From assembly GCA_022559845.1 (NCBI GenBank), contig JAHNEJ010002744.1, positions 1-64,000 on the forward strand: a DNA stretch of 64,000 bases, given 5' to 3'. The first letter of the stretch is position 1. The number at the start of each line of letters is the position of its first letter. Position numbers and translations under genes: made by a program. The stretch is from Amorphophallus konjac. Lineage: Eukaryota > Streptophyta > Magnoliopsida > Alismatales > Araceae. This document shows positions 21,078-32,469 of the stretch, piece after piece. The notes below the pieces were generated by a model. The model saw only the letters and a program-made list of their open reading frames with translations, ran no database searches and was not told the origin of the DNA.

Positions 21078-22105
21078 GGGCCGAATATTTAAATTTGGTA
21101 GCGGGGTGTATTAACGACGTGCGTTTTTCCCCGGCAACGGCGCCAAGAGTTAATTTGGTGTTATTGAAGAAGCAAGGAGAGAGAGAGAGGGGCATGAGGC
21201 CCCTTCAGGTTCTAATTTCTTTCAATCTTATTATCCATTTAAATTATTAGAAGTTTTGGAATTTTGTAAGTTTAAGTGGTTGTTATTGTAAGTTCTTAAG
21301 ATTTTAGCCATTTCATAGTCATTTAAATGTTTTTCTAATCGTTATTTCAATTTTTTGTCTTCTTCAAAGTTGTTCAACTTTCAGTTCTCTACATTTTCTC
21401 TTTCTACCATTTCCTTTAATTCCTCTCTATTTTTAAGTTATTACACATTTTTCTAAATTCGGTCCTGATAGATTAATGTTCATCCGAGTTGATACCTTAT
21501 TTTATTCCTCCATTTTGAAGCCCTTCCAATCTTATTTTCATTCTGAGTTCTTCATTAAATTTGTTCCTCTCTTATAGATATAACTTTTTATTCTTCTACC
21601 ACTTCCTCCAATTCTTCTTAGTTTTTGAGTTATTTTAATTTTCCCACAGTTATATCTTTAACGTTTTTACTATTCATCCGCGCGCATAGGGTCCGTGTTT
21701 TCTCAATTTTCACCTCTTTTCTCTCATTTTATATCTCTGCACTCTTCATAAAAATTATTCCTAACCCTATGATCTTTAACTTTGTCTTCTGTCACTTCTT
21801 CTAAATCTCGCAAGTTTAAAAGTTATTTTCATTCTAATGTCACCATAGTTTCATTATAATTTTCTTTTCGTAGTTCTTTCATCCACTTCCCTTTCTTTAC
21901 ATCCTTCACACACCCTAAGGCGGTTTCAATTCAATTCTCATGGTTTTTAAATCTTAAAAACTCAAGGTTTTCAACTTTCAAATCTACGTCTCCCTGTGGA
22001 TTCGACTCGGTCTCACCACTTAACTATTCTATTTATTTAATTTGTGGGCCGGATATTTAAATTTGGTAGCGGGGCGTATTAACGACGTGCGTTTTTCCGC
22101 CATCA
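20750..22105 (+). repeat. 5' LTR (rearranged) of the tRNA-Asp-primed element
   Basis: 1,356 bp against 2,088 bp for the 3' LTR. It is collinear with 25609-25909 and then 26740-27696. The intervening 830 bp, which hold the TATA box, are replaced by 73 bp copied from the LTR end plus a tRNA-Asp 3' end (21073-21145). Confidence 0.9.
21073..21145 (+). other. Substituted block: U5-end copy fused to tRNA-Asp 3' end
   Basis: 21073-21130 repeats the last part of U5 (22041-22098) with only a few substitutions and the same length, 58 nt. At 21129-21145 it runs into CCCCGGCAACGGCGCCA, the sense sequence of the tRNA-Asp(GTC) 3' end including CCA, which is the reverse complement of the element's own PBS. 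The LTR then resumes at AGAGTTAATTT. It looks like a template-switch product of reverse transcription. Confidence 0.85.
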
Positions 22106-22109
22106 ATTT

Positions 22110-22127
22110 TGGCGCCGTTGCCGGGGA
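22110..22127 (+). promoter_or_regulatory. Primer binding site, tRNA-Asp(GTC)
   Basis: TGGCGCCGTTGCCGGGGA lies four bases after the LTR end. It is a perfect complement to the 3' 18 nt of plant tRNA-Asp(GTC) as I recall it. Confidence 0.9.
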
Positions 22128-22496
22128 GGGGTTGAATTGAAAGTTGATAACTTTGTGCTTTCTTTTGTATATATATTGGTGCTCACTCTTATTTTTGCAG
22201 AAAAATAAAAGGATCCACGAAAGCATAAAAAATAACAAATTTTGAAAATGCCAAAAACAAATGTTATGTCTCCTCGAGGTAAGTCTTCTTTATCTTTTAA
22301 TCTTGTTATTTTTCATTTGTCCAATAAAGAACGAGGGAATGCGATTAAGGTTAGAACTCTTACCCTCTTTCTATATATTTAGTTTCTTTGTTTTTACTTT
22401 CAATATGTAATTAGTTTTCATGTTTAGAAATGTTCTTAAAAAATAAAAAAATACAAAAAATAAAATACAAAAATGGTGAGATCATAATTTTCATCT

Positions 22497-24375
22497 ATGG
22501 ATTGGGCACACCAATTAGACATATTTGATCAATTGACTCATAAATTTGATCAATTTTTAGCCATGCATCAAGACCATTTCATACCCCCTAGTCACCATGA
22601 TAATGATCACATGTGGGCTAACCCGACCCATTATGGCAGTGGTTGCCCAAACCCATACTCATCTCTCACACAAAATAGCCTGACCTATCATGAAAATGCA
22701 TACTCGTGGTCGGCCGAAAATGAGGTCCCGTCACCTATGATATCCGAGTTTCCGTTATTTACCCAGGACCAAGCTCACATCACTCAGTTCTTTTAAGGGG
22801 GCTATGATCTACCTTTCACCCCGTAGCAAGCCCAATATGATCAACGGTTTTCTCAGCCCGATTATGAATTATCCTCATATACCTATAACTCTAGCTGGGA
22901 AGATCACTCAAACATCTCTTGGATGGACCAAGCAAGACAAACCCCACATATCTCAAGACCTCTCCACACCTTATTTTAACCCATGTCCAAACAACTTTAA
23001 TTCTGGTTGGAGAGATCAACATGATTCTTCTTGGGAGTCTTATCAGGATCAAGGCCGAAGTCCTCAAGAACAAGATTTTCAAAATTGGGCCCCATACCCA
23101 AATGATTCTTATGATCAACCCTATTATGGAGGGCAACCCATACACTCTCCACCACCTCATTCTCATACTGAGTGCCCTTCAAATTACTAGCCATCACAAT
23201 CTGACTCTCAGTCCACTTATCAATCTCCTCCATACACAGATTTACATAAGGATGAGACGTTTGATCAATTGACACCGCTCTTCCAGACTCAACAACAAGC
23301 CTTCCAAGAACAACTGCAAAACTTTGAGGCTCATGTGAGCCGGGTTGTTAAAAATATCGTAGAAATGGAAGTCGATCCAATGCCTAGCAACTCCACTACA
23401 AGTCTTGAGGATCAACTTCCTGGATTTGATAACAGTCAAAGTCCATATGATCAATCCATAATTCCCCAATCTAACACTTATATCCCTTTTGATCTTGAGA
23501 GAATAATGGGGGAGTTTTATGATGAGGACTTAAAGGAAGAACATCCTGAGATGCCTAAAATCCATTCCATTTGTGAAGAGGATTATGATGACTTTGATGA
23601 TCTTAAGTTAGGGGGAGAAGAAGAGGAAGAGGATTTGCCCATCAATGATCAAATTTCATTACTTTCCCTTCCTGAATTTGATGAGTCCTCCTTTCTAGTG
23701 AATGACGATGAAAATGTGAGTGTGGAGAAAGAATTGAGTGTGGCCATAGATCTATCTTCTTGGGTAATTGAGGAACCGGGTACCCCATTTGAAATTCACT
23801 CTAGCTGGGCATCTCCTGATTTAGGAGGGGATGTGGATCTTTTATCCATCCCTAACCTTAGTGAATCCATAATCATTCCAAATATTCTGCAACTCACCAA
23901 CTGGTTAGATCCATATGAGCCTTCTGAGAATTCTTGTGTTGAGGAGCGCACTGATTTCATTCCTAATCCTCCTTATCTCCTTAACACTGGCCATGTGGTA
24001 GATTCCCCAAAAATCTATAACACCCTTATCCTCTCTCACCTAAACAATATGCAAGTACATCTTAAAAGTGAGGATGAAGGAGAAAAGTTAAGGGATATTA
24101 ATATCCGCATTGATGTGTTTAACACTTATAAAGACCTTCAGTGTACAGAGGAATATTTTGTGATTGAAGATATGATAATTCCTCTGGCATTCTCTGACCG
24201 AGGGGGTCCATCCGAATTCTTAGACCCACCTTGGGATGTTTCTAGCCCACATGCACATGCATATAATCTTTTCCTCCAATCATCCAAAAGCTGGAATTTA
24301 TCAGAGGATAAGATCACTTGGTGGCTCATTCTGAATGCTACCCGTTGGCTAGTGAGCTACATTGTGTCTGGCTGA
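22497..24375 (+). pseudogene. Decayed acidic ORF of the non-autonomous element, function unknown
   Basis: Starts MDWAHQLDIFDQLTHKF and runs in one frame to about 22975 with stops at about 22794 and 22827. After one frameshift it continues in a second frame from about 22980 to 24375 with one stop at 23188. The rebuilt product would be about 620 residues: an N-terminal His/Gln/Tyr/Trp-rich part with repeated YDQ and SWxD-like motifs, a Gln-rich helical segment near 23270-23330 (QTQQQAFQEQLQNF), then a strongly acidic part (GGEEEEEDLPIND at about 23610). I recognise no gag, zinc-knuckle, protease or RT motif. It stands where gag would be, so a gag-like or accessory role is only inferred. Confidence 0.5.
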
Positions 24376-24395
24376 AGACGTTAAATTTAGCGCTT

Positions 24396-24465
24396 CTTGA
24401 GAGGCAACCCAAAGTTTTAGTGATTTTTGTGTGCTAATAAATGGCTTCTTGGGAGGCAACCCAAG
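24396..24465 (+). other. Two copies of an AGGCAA-loop stem-loop
   Basis: CTTGGGAGGCAACCCAAG at 24448-24465 is a perfect 6-bp stem with a 6-base loop. A weaker copy, CTTGAGAGGCAACCCAAAG, lies at 24396-24414. Both sit just after the ORF stop, so an RNA role (packaging, stability) is possible but unproven. Confidence 0.7.
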
Positions 24466-25071
24466 TTTTTATTGTGGTTTGTGTTTTTATTTTGCATGAT
24501 AAGTTGGGGGGAGAGAACTGATTGCTACTCTGTTGCTCCGATTTTCAAAGCCAAGTATCGTCTCTCAAACACCAAGGCCGTCGAAGTACACCTCAGGTTG
24601 TCCCGTTCTTTCCCAAAGCTATCATGTTTCCATTGTTCATTAGTGCATACTGTTCATGCCATTGCGGACAATGTCGTTTAAGTTGGGGGGGACGAACATC
24701 ATGTCATCTTATACAACCTTATTTTGCCTTTCTTTTTTGAACCCACATCCCAATTGTGTTTCATGATTTATGCTTCCATTGAACGTAATTCTGGAATAGA
24801 AATGACTAGATAAGGATGATGGAAGATTATTTAATCTAGCCATGGAAAACTGATCTAAGAATCTTTTTAAAGTTCATGTGCACTATTAGAAAAAAAAGTC
24901 ACTTAGCACGCTAATGAAACAAGGAGGACAAGCCTTCTGCTATTTTGAGTATGTTGCATGATATTCTGCACTTTTAAAAAAAAAGAGGTCTTTTATATAG
25001 CTTTCTGCCAAAATATCTATAAAAAAAAGACATTTTGAGAAAAAACACCATGAAAAATGCTCCGATTCTGA

Positions 25072-25205
25072 GTAACCGGGTCTATTTCACCTAAGACATG
25101 TTGAGGTTCGCGTCAAAAGAAAAATGGAACCTTGATCTGAGTAACCGGGCCTGCTTCACCTAAGACGTGTTGAGGTTCGCGTAAAAGAGTGAAGGGTAGT
25201 GCAGC
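25072..25205 (+). repeat. Two-copy tandem repeat (about 66 bp)
   Basis: Units starting GAGTAACCGGGTCTATTTCA or GAGTAACCGGGCCTGCTTCA, both followed by CCTAAGACRTGTTGAGGTTC and GCGT(C)AAAAG. They lie in the untranslated 3' part of the element. Confidence 0.85.
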
Positions 25206-25596
25206 ATCATGTGTGTATAGAAATAAAAAAAAAGAGAAAAAAATAGAGATCCCAAAAGGGACAAAGTAATAAGGCAGACAAAAAGCTATTATACTTAATG
25301 CTCTGATTAAGAAGTGCAGGGTTGAAAGGCACTTACTTAGAATAGCAAATGAGGGACGCAATTGTCTACGTTGTGAATTTAGTATTACACATGCGCAAGT
25401 GCTATTGAACTTTAAATTGACTTCTTGATCATGTATCTTAATTTCCAAATCTAAGGCTAGTGTGTGTTAATGATTCCACATTCCTAATCTTTAGTTCACT
25501 CTATGAAAGATGATCTAAAAATGAGGCATAGATATTTTAAACTCTTGTTGGTCTTAAATTCAAATTGTGTGCATTGCTAAGGGACTAGCAATGAGT

Positions 25597-25608
25597 AAGT
25601 TGGGGGTG
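25597..25608 (+). promoter_or_regulatory. Polypurine tract of the tRNA-Asp-primed element
   Basis: AAGTTGGGGGTG directly before the 3' LTR. Two more copies of AAGTTGGGGGG occur upstream at 24500-24510 and 24680-24690. Confidence 0.75.
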
Positions 25609-27696
25609 TGATAAGTGTACATTTATATGAGTTAATTTATGATATTCATATTTTTATGAGCTTTAATGTTAGTAATTATGCACTTATCACACTTAATATC
25701 GATTTTCGATCAAAATACTTAGTTTGATAAAATTATTATAATTTGATCAATAAATATGTTATTTTACAAGCACTCGACAAGAACTCCACAAGTTTGCGCA
25801 AGAATGAGCCAAAGCCCATGCCAACCAAGATCAATCTTAATTTAAAAGAAAAATAAAATTATAAATCGATATATACTCATATTCTATGATATATATATAT
25901 ATATATATAATTCAAATAAAGAAAATGAAAGGAAATAAAAATAAATAAAAAATTAAAATAACATAAATACTCACTTATATAATATATATATATATTCTTA
26001 ATATCTATATATACATAACATATCTATTTATATATAACATATCTATATATAACCTATCCACATATATAGAACATAATATATCTATATTCATAATATCTAT
26101 ATATAAGATATCTATATATACATCATATATCTATATCTCTACATATACTATATCTATATATATTACATTGCAGGGCGCATGAGGATGGGCCTTCACGTTG
26201 GAATGCAAGGCAATGGCTTCTCACATGCCAATCTTATTACGTAGGCCCCCTTCACATGGCCAAGTTTGGCCAAGTCTTCCACTTCATGCAGGAGGTCTTC
26301 ACAACATGTCTTCACGATGGGCCCTTCACATAGCTTTCATGTCTTCACGTGATGAAGACTTCAGCTGGCTGGGGCTAGATAGCAGGTGGAGGCCTTCTCA
26401 TCATGTACCAAGGTCAGTGGCTGTCGGCTTGGTTCTTTACCAAAAGGGCAAAAGTCATGCAACATCGGCAGCATCCAAACGCGCTAGCAGATGCGTGTTT
26501 GGCAACAGGGGTTCACACTGTCGACGCAGAGAAAAGCAGACGTTGGCTGACTGGTGCACCCATCGCACGCGCCTCACACACGGGTTTTCACACCCGGCAG
26601 CAGGCAATAGAGAGCAGAGAGGTGGAGAGAGAGAAACAGAGAGCTATTTGTAGGCTTATATAAGGAGGGGTGGAAGAGATAACAAGGGGAAGCTCTTGTA
26701 ATTCATTTTAAAGTTCTCTTCTTGTTATTAGTTTTTGTGAGAGTTAATTTGGTGTTATTGAAGAAGCAAGGAGAGAGAGGGGGGCAGAAGGCCCCTTCTG
26801 GTTCTAATTTCTTTCAATCTTATTATCCATTTAAATTATTAGAAGTTTTGGAATTTTGTAAGTTTAAGTTGTTGTTATTGTAAGTTCTTAAGATTTTAAC
26901 CATTTCATAGTCATTTACATGTTTTTCTAATCGTTATTTCAATTTCCTGTCTTCTTCAAAGTTGTTCAACTTTCAGTTCTCTACATTTTCTTTTTCTACC
27001 ATTTCCTTTAATTTCTCTCTATTTTTAAGTTATTATACATTTTTCTAAATTTGGTCATGATAGATTACTGTTCATCCGAGTTGATACCTTATTTTATTCC
27101 TCCATTTTGAAGCCCTTCTAATCCTATTTTCATTCTGAGTTCTTCATGTAATTTGTTCCTCTCTTATAGATATAATTTTTATTCTTCTACCACTTCCTCC
27201 AATTCTTCTTATTTTTTGAGTTATTTTAATTTTCCCACAGTTATATCTTTAACATTTGTACTGTTCATCTGCGCGCATAGGGTCCGTGTTTTCCCAATTT
27301 TCACCTCTTTCCTCTCATTTTCTATCTCTGCACTCTTCATAAAAGTTATTCCTAACCCTATGATCTTTAACTTTGTCTTCTGTCACTTCTTCTAATTCTC
27401 GCCAGTTTAAAAGTTATTTTCATTCTAATGTCACCATAGTTTCATTATAATTTTCATTTCGTAGTTCTTTCATCCACTTCCCTTTCTTTACATTCTTCAC
27501 ACACCCTAAGGCGGTTTCAATTCAATTCTCATGGTTTTTAAATCTTAAAAACTTAAGGTTTTCAACTTTCAAATCTACTTCTCCCTGTGGATTCGACTCG
27601 GTCTCACCACTTAACTATTCTATTTATTTAATTTGTGGGCCGGATATTTAAATTTGGTAGCGGGGCGTATTAACGACGTGCGTTTTTCCGCCATCA
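25609..27696 (+). repeat. 3' LTR (complete) of the tRNA-Asp-primed element
   Basis: 2,088 bp, starting TGATAAGTG and ending GCCATCA. It includes an AT-rich stretch (25860-26165), a GC-richer U3 block, a TATA box (26657), and a long T-rich R/U5 part with a terminal block GTGGGCCGGATATTTAAATT. It gives the intact form of the segment missing from the 5' LTR. Confidence 0.92.
26657..26665 (+). promoter_or_regulatory. TATA box of the 3' LTR
   Basis: TATATAAGG, with no equivalent in the rearranged 5' LTR. Confidence 0.65.
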
Positions 27697-27701
27697 AGGT
27701 G

Positions 27702-28312
27702 TCACCCAAGGGCGAAGGCACACATGCTACCCCCATGTAACCAAGGACGGGAGAGTCAACTCCCTTTTAATGCCCGTCGACCTCGGACGCTCCCGTCGCA
27801 GATGATATAAAAGGCCCCCTCCTCCACGGTGAACAATGCATGCAGACACAACAGAGAGGCCAGAAGAGAAGAAGAGAAGAAGAGAAGAAGAGAGGAGAGT
27901 CTGCCGCTCTGACCACCGCCGCTCGTGCGAAGAGAAAGAGAATAAGAGAAGAAGATAAAAGTGTCGACTGCCCCATCCACCATCGCCTGAGTGAAGAGAA
28001 ATAAGATAGAAGAGAAGAAGAGAAGAAGAGTGAGCGAAGAGAGGGAGTGAGGTCTGGGTTGGGAGGAGCCAATGCTCCATTTCCCCCCACCGTATCTTGT
28101 TCTTTCTTTCCATTTCCTCCGTTTTTTTCCTTTTGTTACAATGTATTAGTCCCCTTTGGGCATTCCTCTTGCGAGAATAGAAGTAGAGGGCTTGTAAATA
28201 TGTTTGATGTCTTTCTAAGGCATTTCTTACGTGTTTGCATTCCTTGGTGTTTTCCTCCCCTTACGGTTTTCCACCGACTACTTCGGAGTGCCATAGATTC
28301 CCTCAGGTGTTT
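27702..28312 (+). repeat. 3' LTR of the large element, part 2
   Basis: Continues from part 1 after the first nested element and matches 7737-8345 of the 5' LTR, including the TATA box at 27806-27813 and the A/G-rich leader. It ends in the TGTTT target duplication (28308-28312) of the second nested element. Confidence 0.9.
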
Positions 28313-30941
28313 TGTAACGACCCGAGAATTCGATTACCGGGAAGGCCCGATAACCCGAGACTCGCACCGCCACCCACGAGTCCGAAGACTCAGAAGGGTT
28401 AGAAGGATGATGTGGAAACTACGCAAGCATCACAAGTAATTGCAGAAATTAAACATATACAATATTAAACAGGAAATAAATTAGCAATTTACATGGTCCA
28501 CAATAGAAAAATAACAACAACAATAGTCCACGACTAGTACAGATACAAGCAAAGAAAGTACAGCTACACGGGGCATACCCCGGCTCTGACCTCTGGCACT
28601 ACCTCTGGGCACCCGCACCATGCTGCACCCCAGACGCGCTCCCCCGGGGCGGTGCCTCACCTGAAACACGGTGAAAACACGCAGGGAATGAGTCTCAGAA
28701 CAAGACTCAGTAGGGATCACTCGAACCCTACCTCGCAGGACGGGAAACCACTACGCTAGCGGTAGGAGAGTACCTCGGAAAGGAAAGCGATGTACTCTAC
28801 TAAACAAAGGTCCTACTGCACGCAAACCGGCACACGTGCCACGGTGAGACAACCGAAGCTCAACTGTCGACCCGACAAAACCCGAAGGTCGGAAACACAC
28901 GACTGACAGTTTGTCACTCTGTACTCGACAAGAGTACCTACCACTAGAAGCACAGCCGGTAGCGTCCCCTGACGACTTACACCGCACCGCAGGTGAACTG
29001 CCTGACGTGGTAGCGCCTACCCAAGGCACGAACACCACACAAGTAACCACAAACAAGTGACTAGCTGGGGTCACGCCCGTCGACGTGGGTCCAACCGCCT
29101 CCAACCACGTGTGCACACACAGACCGCTCATCCCTGGTCTGGTCCTCTGACCGATTTTCCCCTCAGCCGGACTCTGGCTGCAAGACGTGGGGCCCGACGG
29201 CAACCGGTCCACAAACCGCCTCTAAGGGTAAGCCCGTACACCACTCCCCGGTACGACCGGTACCGCGTACTGGTAGGCCACGACTAGTGGAGGGTCACTG
29301 AAGGAGTAGACTCTCAAGTCACGGAAAACGACATCACAACCGGATGGTACGAGGAACGCTCCTCGTACAAATCACCGTCGCACGGCGATAGAAGCCGACA
29401 ACACATCTCCCGGTACCGCTCGGCATGACGAGAGACAAGCCGACACGACCCGTCCCCTTAATCGGTCCATCTCGGGCCGCTCAAGGATGTGTGGTCCCAT
29501 AAGGGCCGCACAAGGCTTAAATGGCCAGGACGTGACCGTTCTACCCCAGGTCCAACGAGAAGATGAACGGCCACCACGGGCCCGTTCAACTGATGTGCAG
29601 ACCATTCACGGCCGCACGTGGGTGATGAACGGTCCGATATTGGCCGTTCTTCTCCCAACTGTAATAAACCTGAACGGTTAGGCCGTAGCCGCACTAGGGA
29701 AGAGCGGTTAGGGATTAACCGTTCAAGGGTTGTGCGGCCAAGACCTAGCCGCACACCCGGTCAACGCATCAGACGACGTACGGCCAGCCCCTGGCCCCAC
29801 GAAGGGTTAGCGGCCATCTCATAGCCGCTCACCCCGGCGCGCTGTATAACGATAAAACTCAACGGTCAAAAATCTAGGGTTGGGCGGTCACTATGGGTCC
29901 GCACTACAGGATATGCGGTCTCACGATAGACCGCACAAGCCCACTGCGCGCCGAGCCCAGCCAAAGCGCGCCGAGCCGATGAACGGTCCGAACATCACTG
30001 CACAAGGGTTGTGCGGCCACTGGTTCGACCGCACATCGCTCACCGGCGCGAAAACGGCGAACCTCGCCGGAATCGCCCAATTCGACCCCATACAAGCCCC
30101 ACGAAGGGGGAAACGAAAGGAAATCGACCCCCAAGCTCCCCTAGCATGATTCTACGCTCCCGAAACATGGAATCGTGGCTTAAAATGATGGATCGGGCAG
30201 TCACTCCCCAAAGAATGCATGACCCTTCCCGGCGCAAAAACAACCCCTCTCGACCTCGTCTCGGGCTAACAGTCGCAGAGAAGGAAGACAAGAGGCTAAG
30301 GAACGTCACCCTACCTCTGGTCCGCGACGAGACACGCCGATCCAAGCCCGAAACCACGAAGAATGCCGATAGAACTTCGCCTTCCCACGCTTCCCACGCT
30401 CGCCGCACGCCCACACGATCTCCTCGTCGTCACCCACGTCGTCGCGCAGTCGCACCGCCGCCGTCTGCAGCCGGAACGGAGGTCGCCGCGCTCGAACGGG
30501 AGAGAGAGAGAGAGTGAGAGGGCGGCCACGGTCGTGAGAGAGGAAGAAGAAGAAAGGAAGAAGAAGAAGAAAAAGAAAAGAAAATGGGGGGGGGGGTTTA
30601 AATAGAAAATCCAGAAATTCTAGAAAATACCGAAAAAGAGTAAATTACATTTCCGAAATCCTCGGGACGCACCGATCGCAACGGTACCACTCGTGCCCAG
30701 GTGAACGGCCCGATTCACCCGCAGCGAGGTTCCGAAGGAATTTCCGAAACACACACCGAAAATCAGAAAACACGCATGGAAAAGCCGCAGAACGCCTCCG
30801 GGCCTCCGAAACAACTCCGGATCGCGCTGATCCGAACACGAAAGCTGCCCGAAACGAATTTTGGACACAACGGAGCTGGACACTCCGAAAAACCAGATCC
30901 GAGACCCACGAAGAAGGATCCGAAAGGTCCGGGATATTACA
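28313..30941 (-). repeat. 3' LTR of Tekay-type element
   Basis: 2,629 bp. On the plus strand it reads TGTAACGACC...GGATATTACA. It contains a poly-G tract (30587-30597) next to TTTAAATA, whose minus-strand reading TATTTAAA could be the TATA box, and a cluster of GCGG/CCGC stem-loops (29450-30060). Confidence 0.93.
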
Positions 30942-30957
30942 GCCCTCCCCCCTTAAG
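30942..30957 (-). promoter_or_regulatory. Polypurine tract of Tekay-type element
   Basis: On the minus strand, TTAAGGGGGGAGGGCT abuts the 3' LTR. Confidence 0.85.
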
Positions 30958-31008
30958 GAATTTCGTCCTCGAAATTGAGAACAACCCAAGGGGAAAGAAG
31001 AGGAAGAC

Positions 31009-32469
31009 TCACTCAAACATGTACGGGAACTGCTGACGCATCTCGTCCTCACGCTCCCAAGAAGCTTCCCCACCAGAGTGTCGCTGCCACACCACCTTTA
31101 CCAAGGGGATGACCTTGTTCCGCAGGCGCTGCTCTCGCCTATCCTCCACGCGGATGGGAAACTCTGGGAGAGAAAGATCTGGAGTCACCTCGGGCCAAAC
31201 AGAAAACTCGAGCACATGAGAGTCATCGGGCACATACTTCCGCAACATTGAGACGTGGAACACGTCATGCACCGACGCCAACTCAGGGGGTAACTGCAAC
31301 CGATAAGCAACCTCACCGATGCGCTCCACAATCATAAAAGGACCAACGTAGCGGGGACTCAGCTTCCCACGCCGTCCAAAATGCATCACCCCCTTCATCG
31401 GAGAAACTCTCAAGAACACACGATCGCCCACGATGAACTCGAGAGGCTGTCTCCTACGGTCAGCATAGCTCTTCTGCCGACTCTGGGCCGCCAACATGTT
31501 CTGACGAACCACGTGCACCACATCCACACATTGCTGCACCAACTCTGGTCCCGTCAAAACACGCTCACCAACCTCAAACCAATCAAGTGGAGTCCGGCAA
31601 GGACGCCCATACAATACCTCATAAGGAGCCATACCAATGCTCGAATGATAGTTGTTGTTATAGGCAAACTCCACCAACGGCAGGTGGTGAATCCAACTCC
31701 CCTGCCACTCCAGGCAGCATGATCTCAGCATGTCCTCTAAAGTTTGGATGGTCCTCTCTGACTAACCATCTGACTGAGGATGATACGCCGAGCTAAATGC
31801 CAACTCTGTGTCAAGAGCTCGCTGGAAACTCCTCCAGAATCCAGAAGTGAAGCACGGATCCCGATCTGACACGATCGAAATGGGAATCCCATGCAACGGC
31901 ACGATCCGCTCAACATACAAACGAGCCAACTTGGACACGCTCCAGCTGACTTTGACCGGTAACAACCGAGTCACCTTCGTCAGCCTATCCACCAGCAACC
32001 AAACACTGTCCTGCCCACCCGAGGTCCTCGACAACCCCACCACAAAATCCGTGGTCACGTGGTCCCACTTCCACGCAGGAACATCGAAGGGCTGGAGAGT
32101 ACCTCCTGGTCGCTGATGCTCCGCTTTCACCTGCTGACAGATCAGGCACCTGGCCACAAATTCTGCGACATCTCTTTTCATGCCAGGCCACCAGAACTGT
32201 CTCCGCAAGTTCCGATACATCTTTGTCGCACCCGGGTGTACGGTGTACCTGCTCCTATGAGCCTCGCGCAACACCGCACGACGAATCTGCTCCTCCGCTG
32301 GGACGTACAGTCTGCCGCGAAATCTCGCAGCACCGTTCTCGCCGAGTTCCACATCAGCCATCGCCAAAATCCGGGGCAACTCAGGGTCTGCATGCTGAGC
32401 CTCTGTCACCTGACGACGGATAGCAGGAGTGACAGTCAGACTCGCAAGCACTGCCAACCCTGGCTCCTA
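31009..32469 (-). pseudogene. Integrase with chromodomain-like C-terminus (Tekay pol)
   Basis: The two open pieces 32457-31762 and 31731-31009 are in the same frame. From the N-terminus: a zinc-binding HHCC domain (HPGATKMY... ending CLICQQVK), the catalytic core with D (TDFVVGLSRTSGGQ), D (IVSDRDPCF) and E (just after SDG-stop-SERTIQTLE), a GPY-type region (PRYVGPFMIVERIGEVAYRL), and a C-terminal segment with RNKVIPLVKVVWQRH and ATWERE-like EASWERED that matches the chromovirus chromodomain. Chromodomains direct insertion to heterochromatin in this family. It is interrupted by TAG at 31764-31762 (a Gln position by comparison with relatives), and TAG at 32469-32467 closes it upstream. Confidence 0.9.

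Larger units (their letters stand above)
20750..27696 (+). mobile_element. Non-autonomous tRNA-Asp-primed LTR retrotransposon
   Basis: Complete insertion of 6,947 bp flanked by AGGTG at 20745-20749 and 27697-27701; the 5' LTR of the host element shows the uninterrupted site at 7732-7736. The ends are TGATAAGTG and CCATCA. It has a PBS complementary to the 3' end of tRNA-Asp(GTC), a polypurine tract, and a 3.5-kb interior with a decayed acidic ORF and no protease, reverse transcriptase or integrase. tRNA-Asp priming and the repeated AAGTTGGGGG motif resemble Athila/Tat-group elements, so it probably relied on an autonomous relative. Confidence 0.92.

Noticed and set aside
21129..21145. A tRNA-Asp gene
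   Set aside because: Only 17 nt of the 3' end are present, with the CCA that is not gene-encoded in plants; it is a captured primer end, not a gene.
26198..26653. 151-codon ORF in the 3' LTR of the tRNA-Asp-primed element
   Set aside because: It lies in U3 upstream of the TATA box, is absent from the other LTR, and shows no motif.
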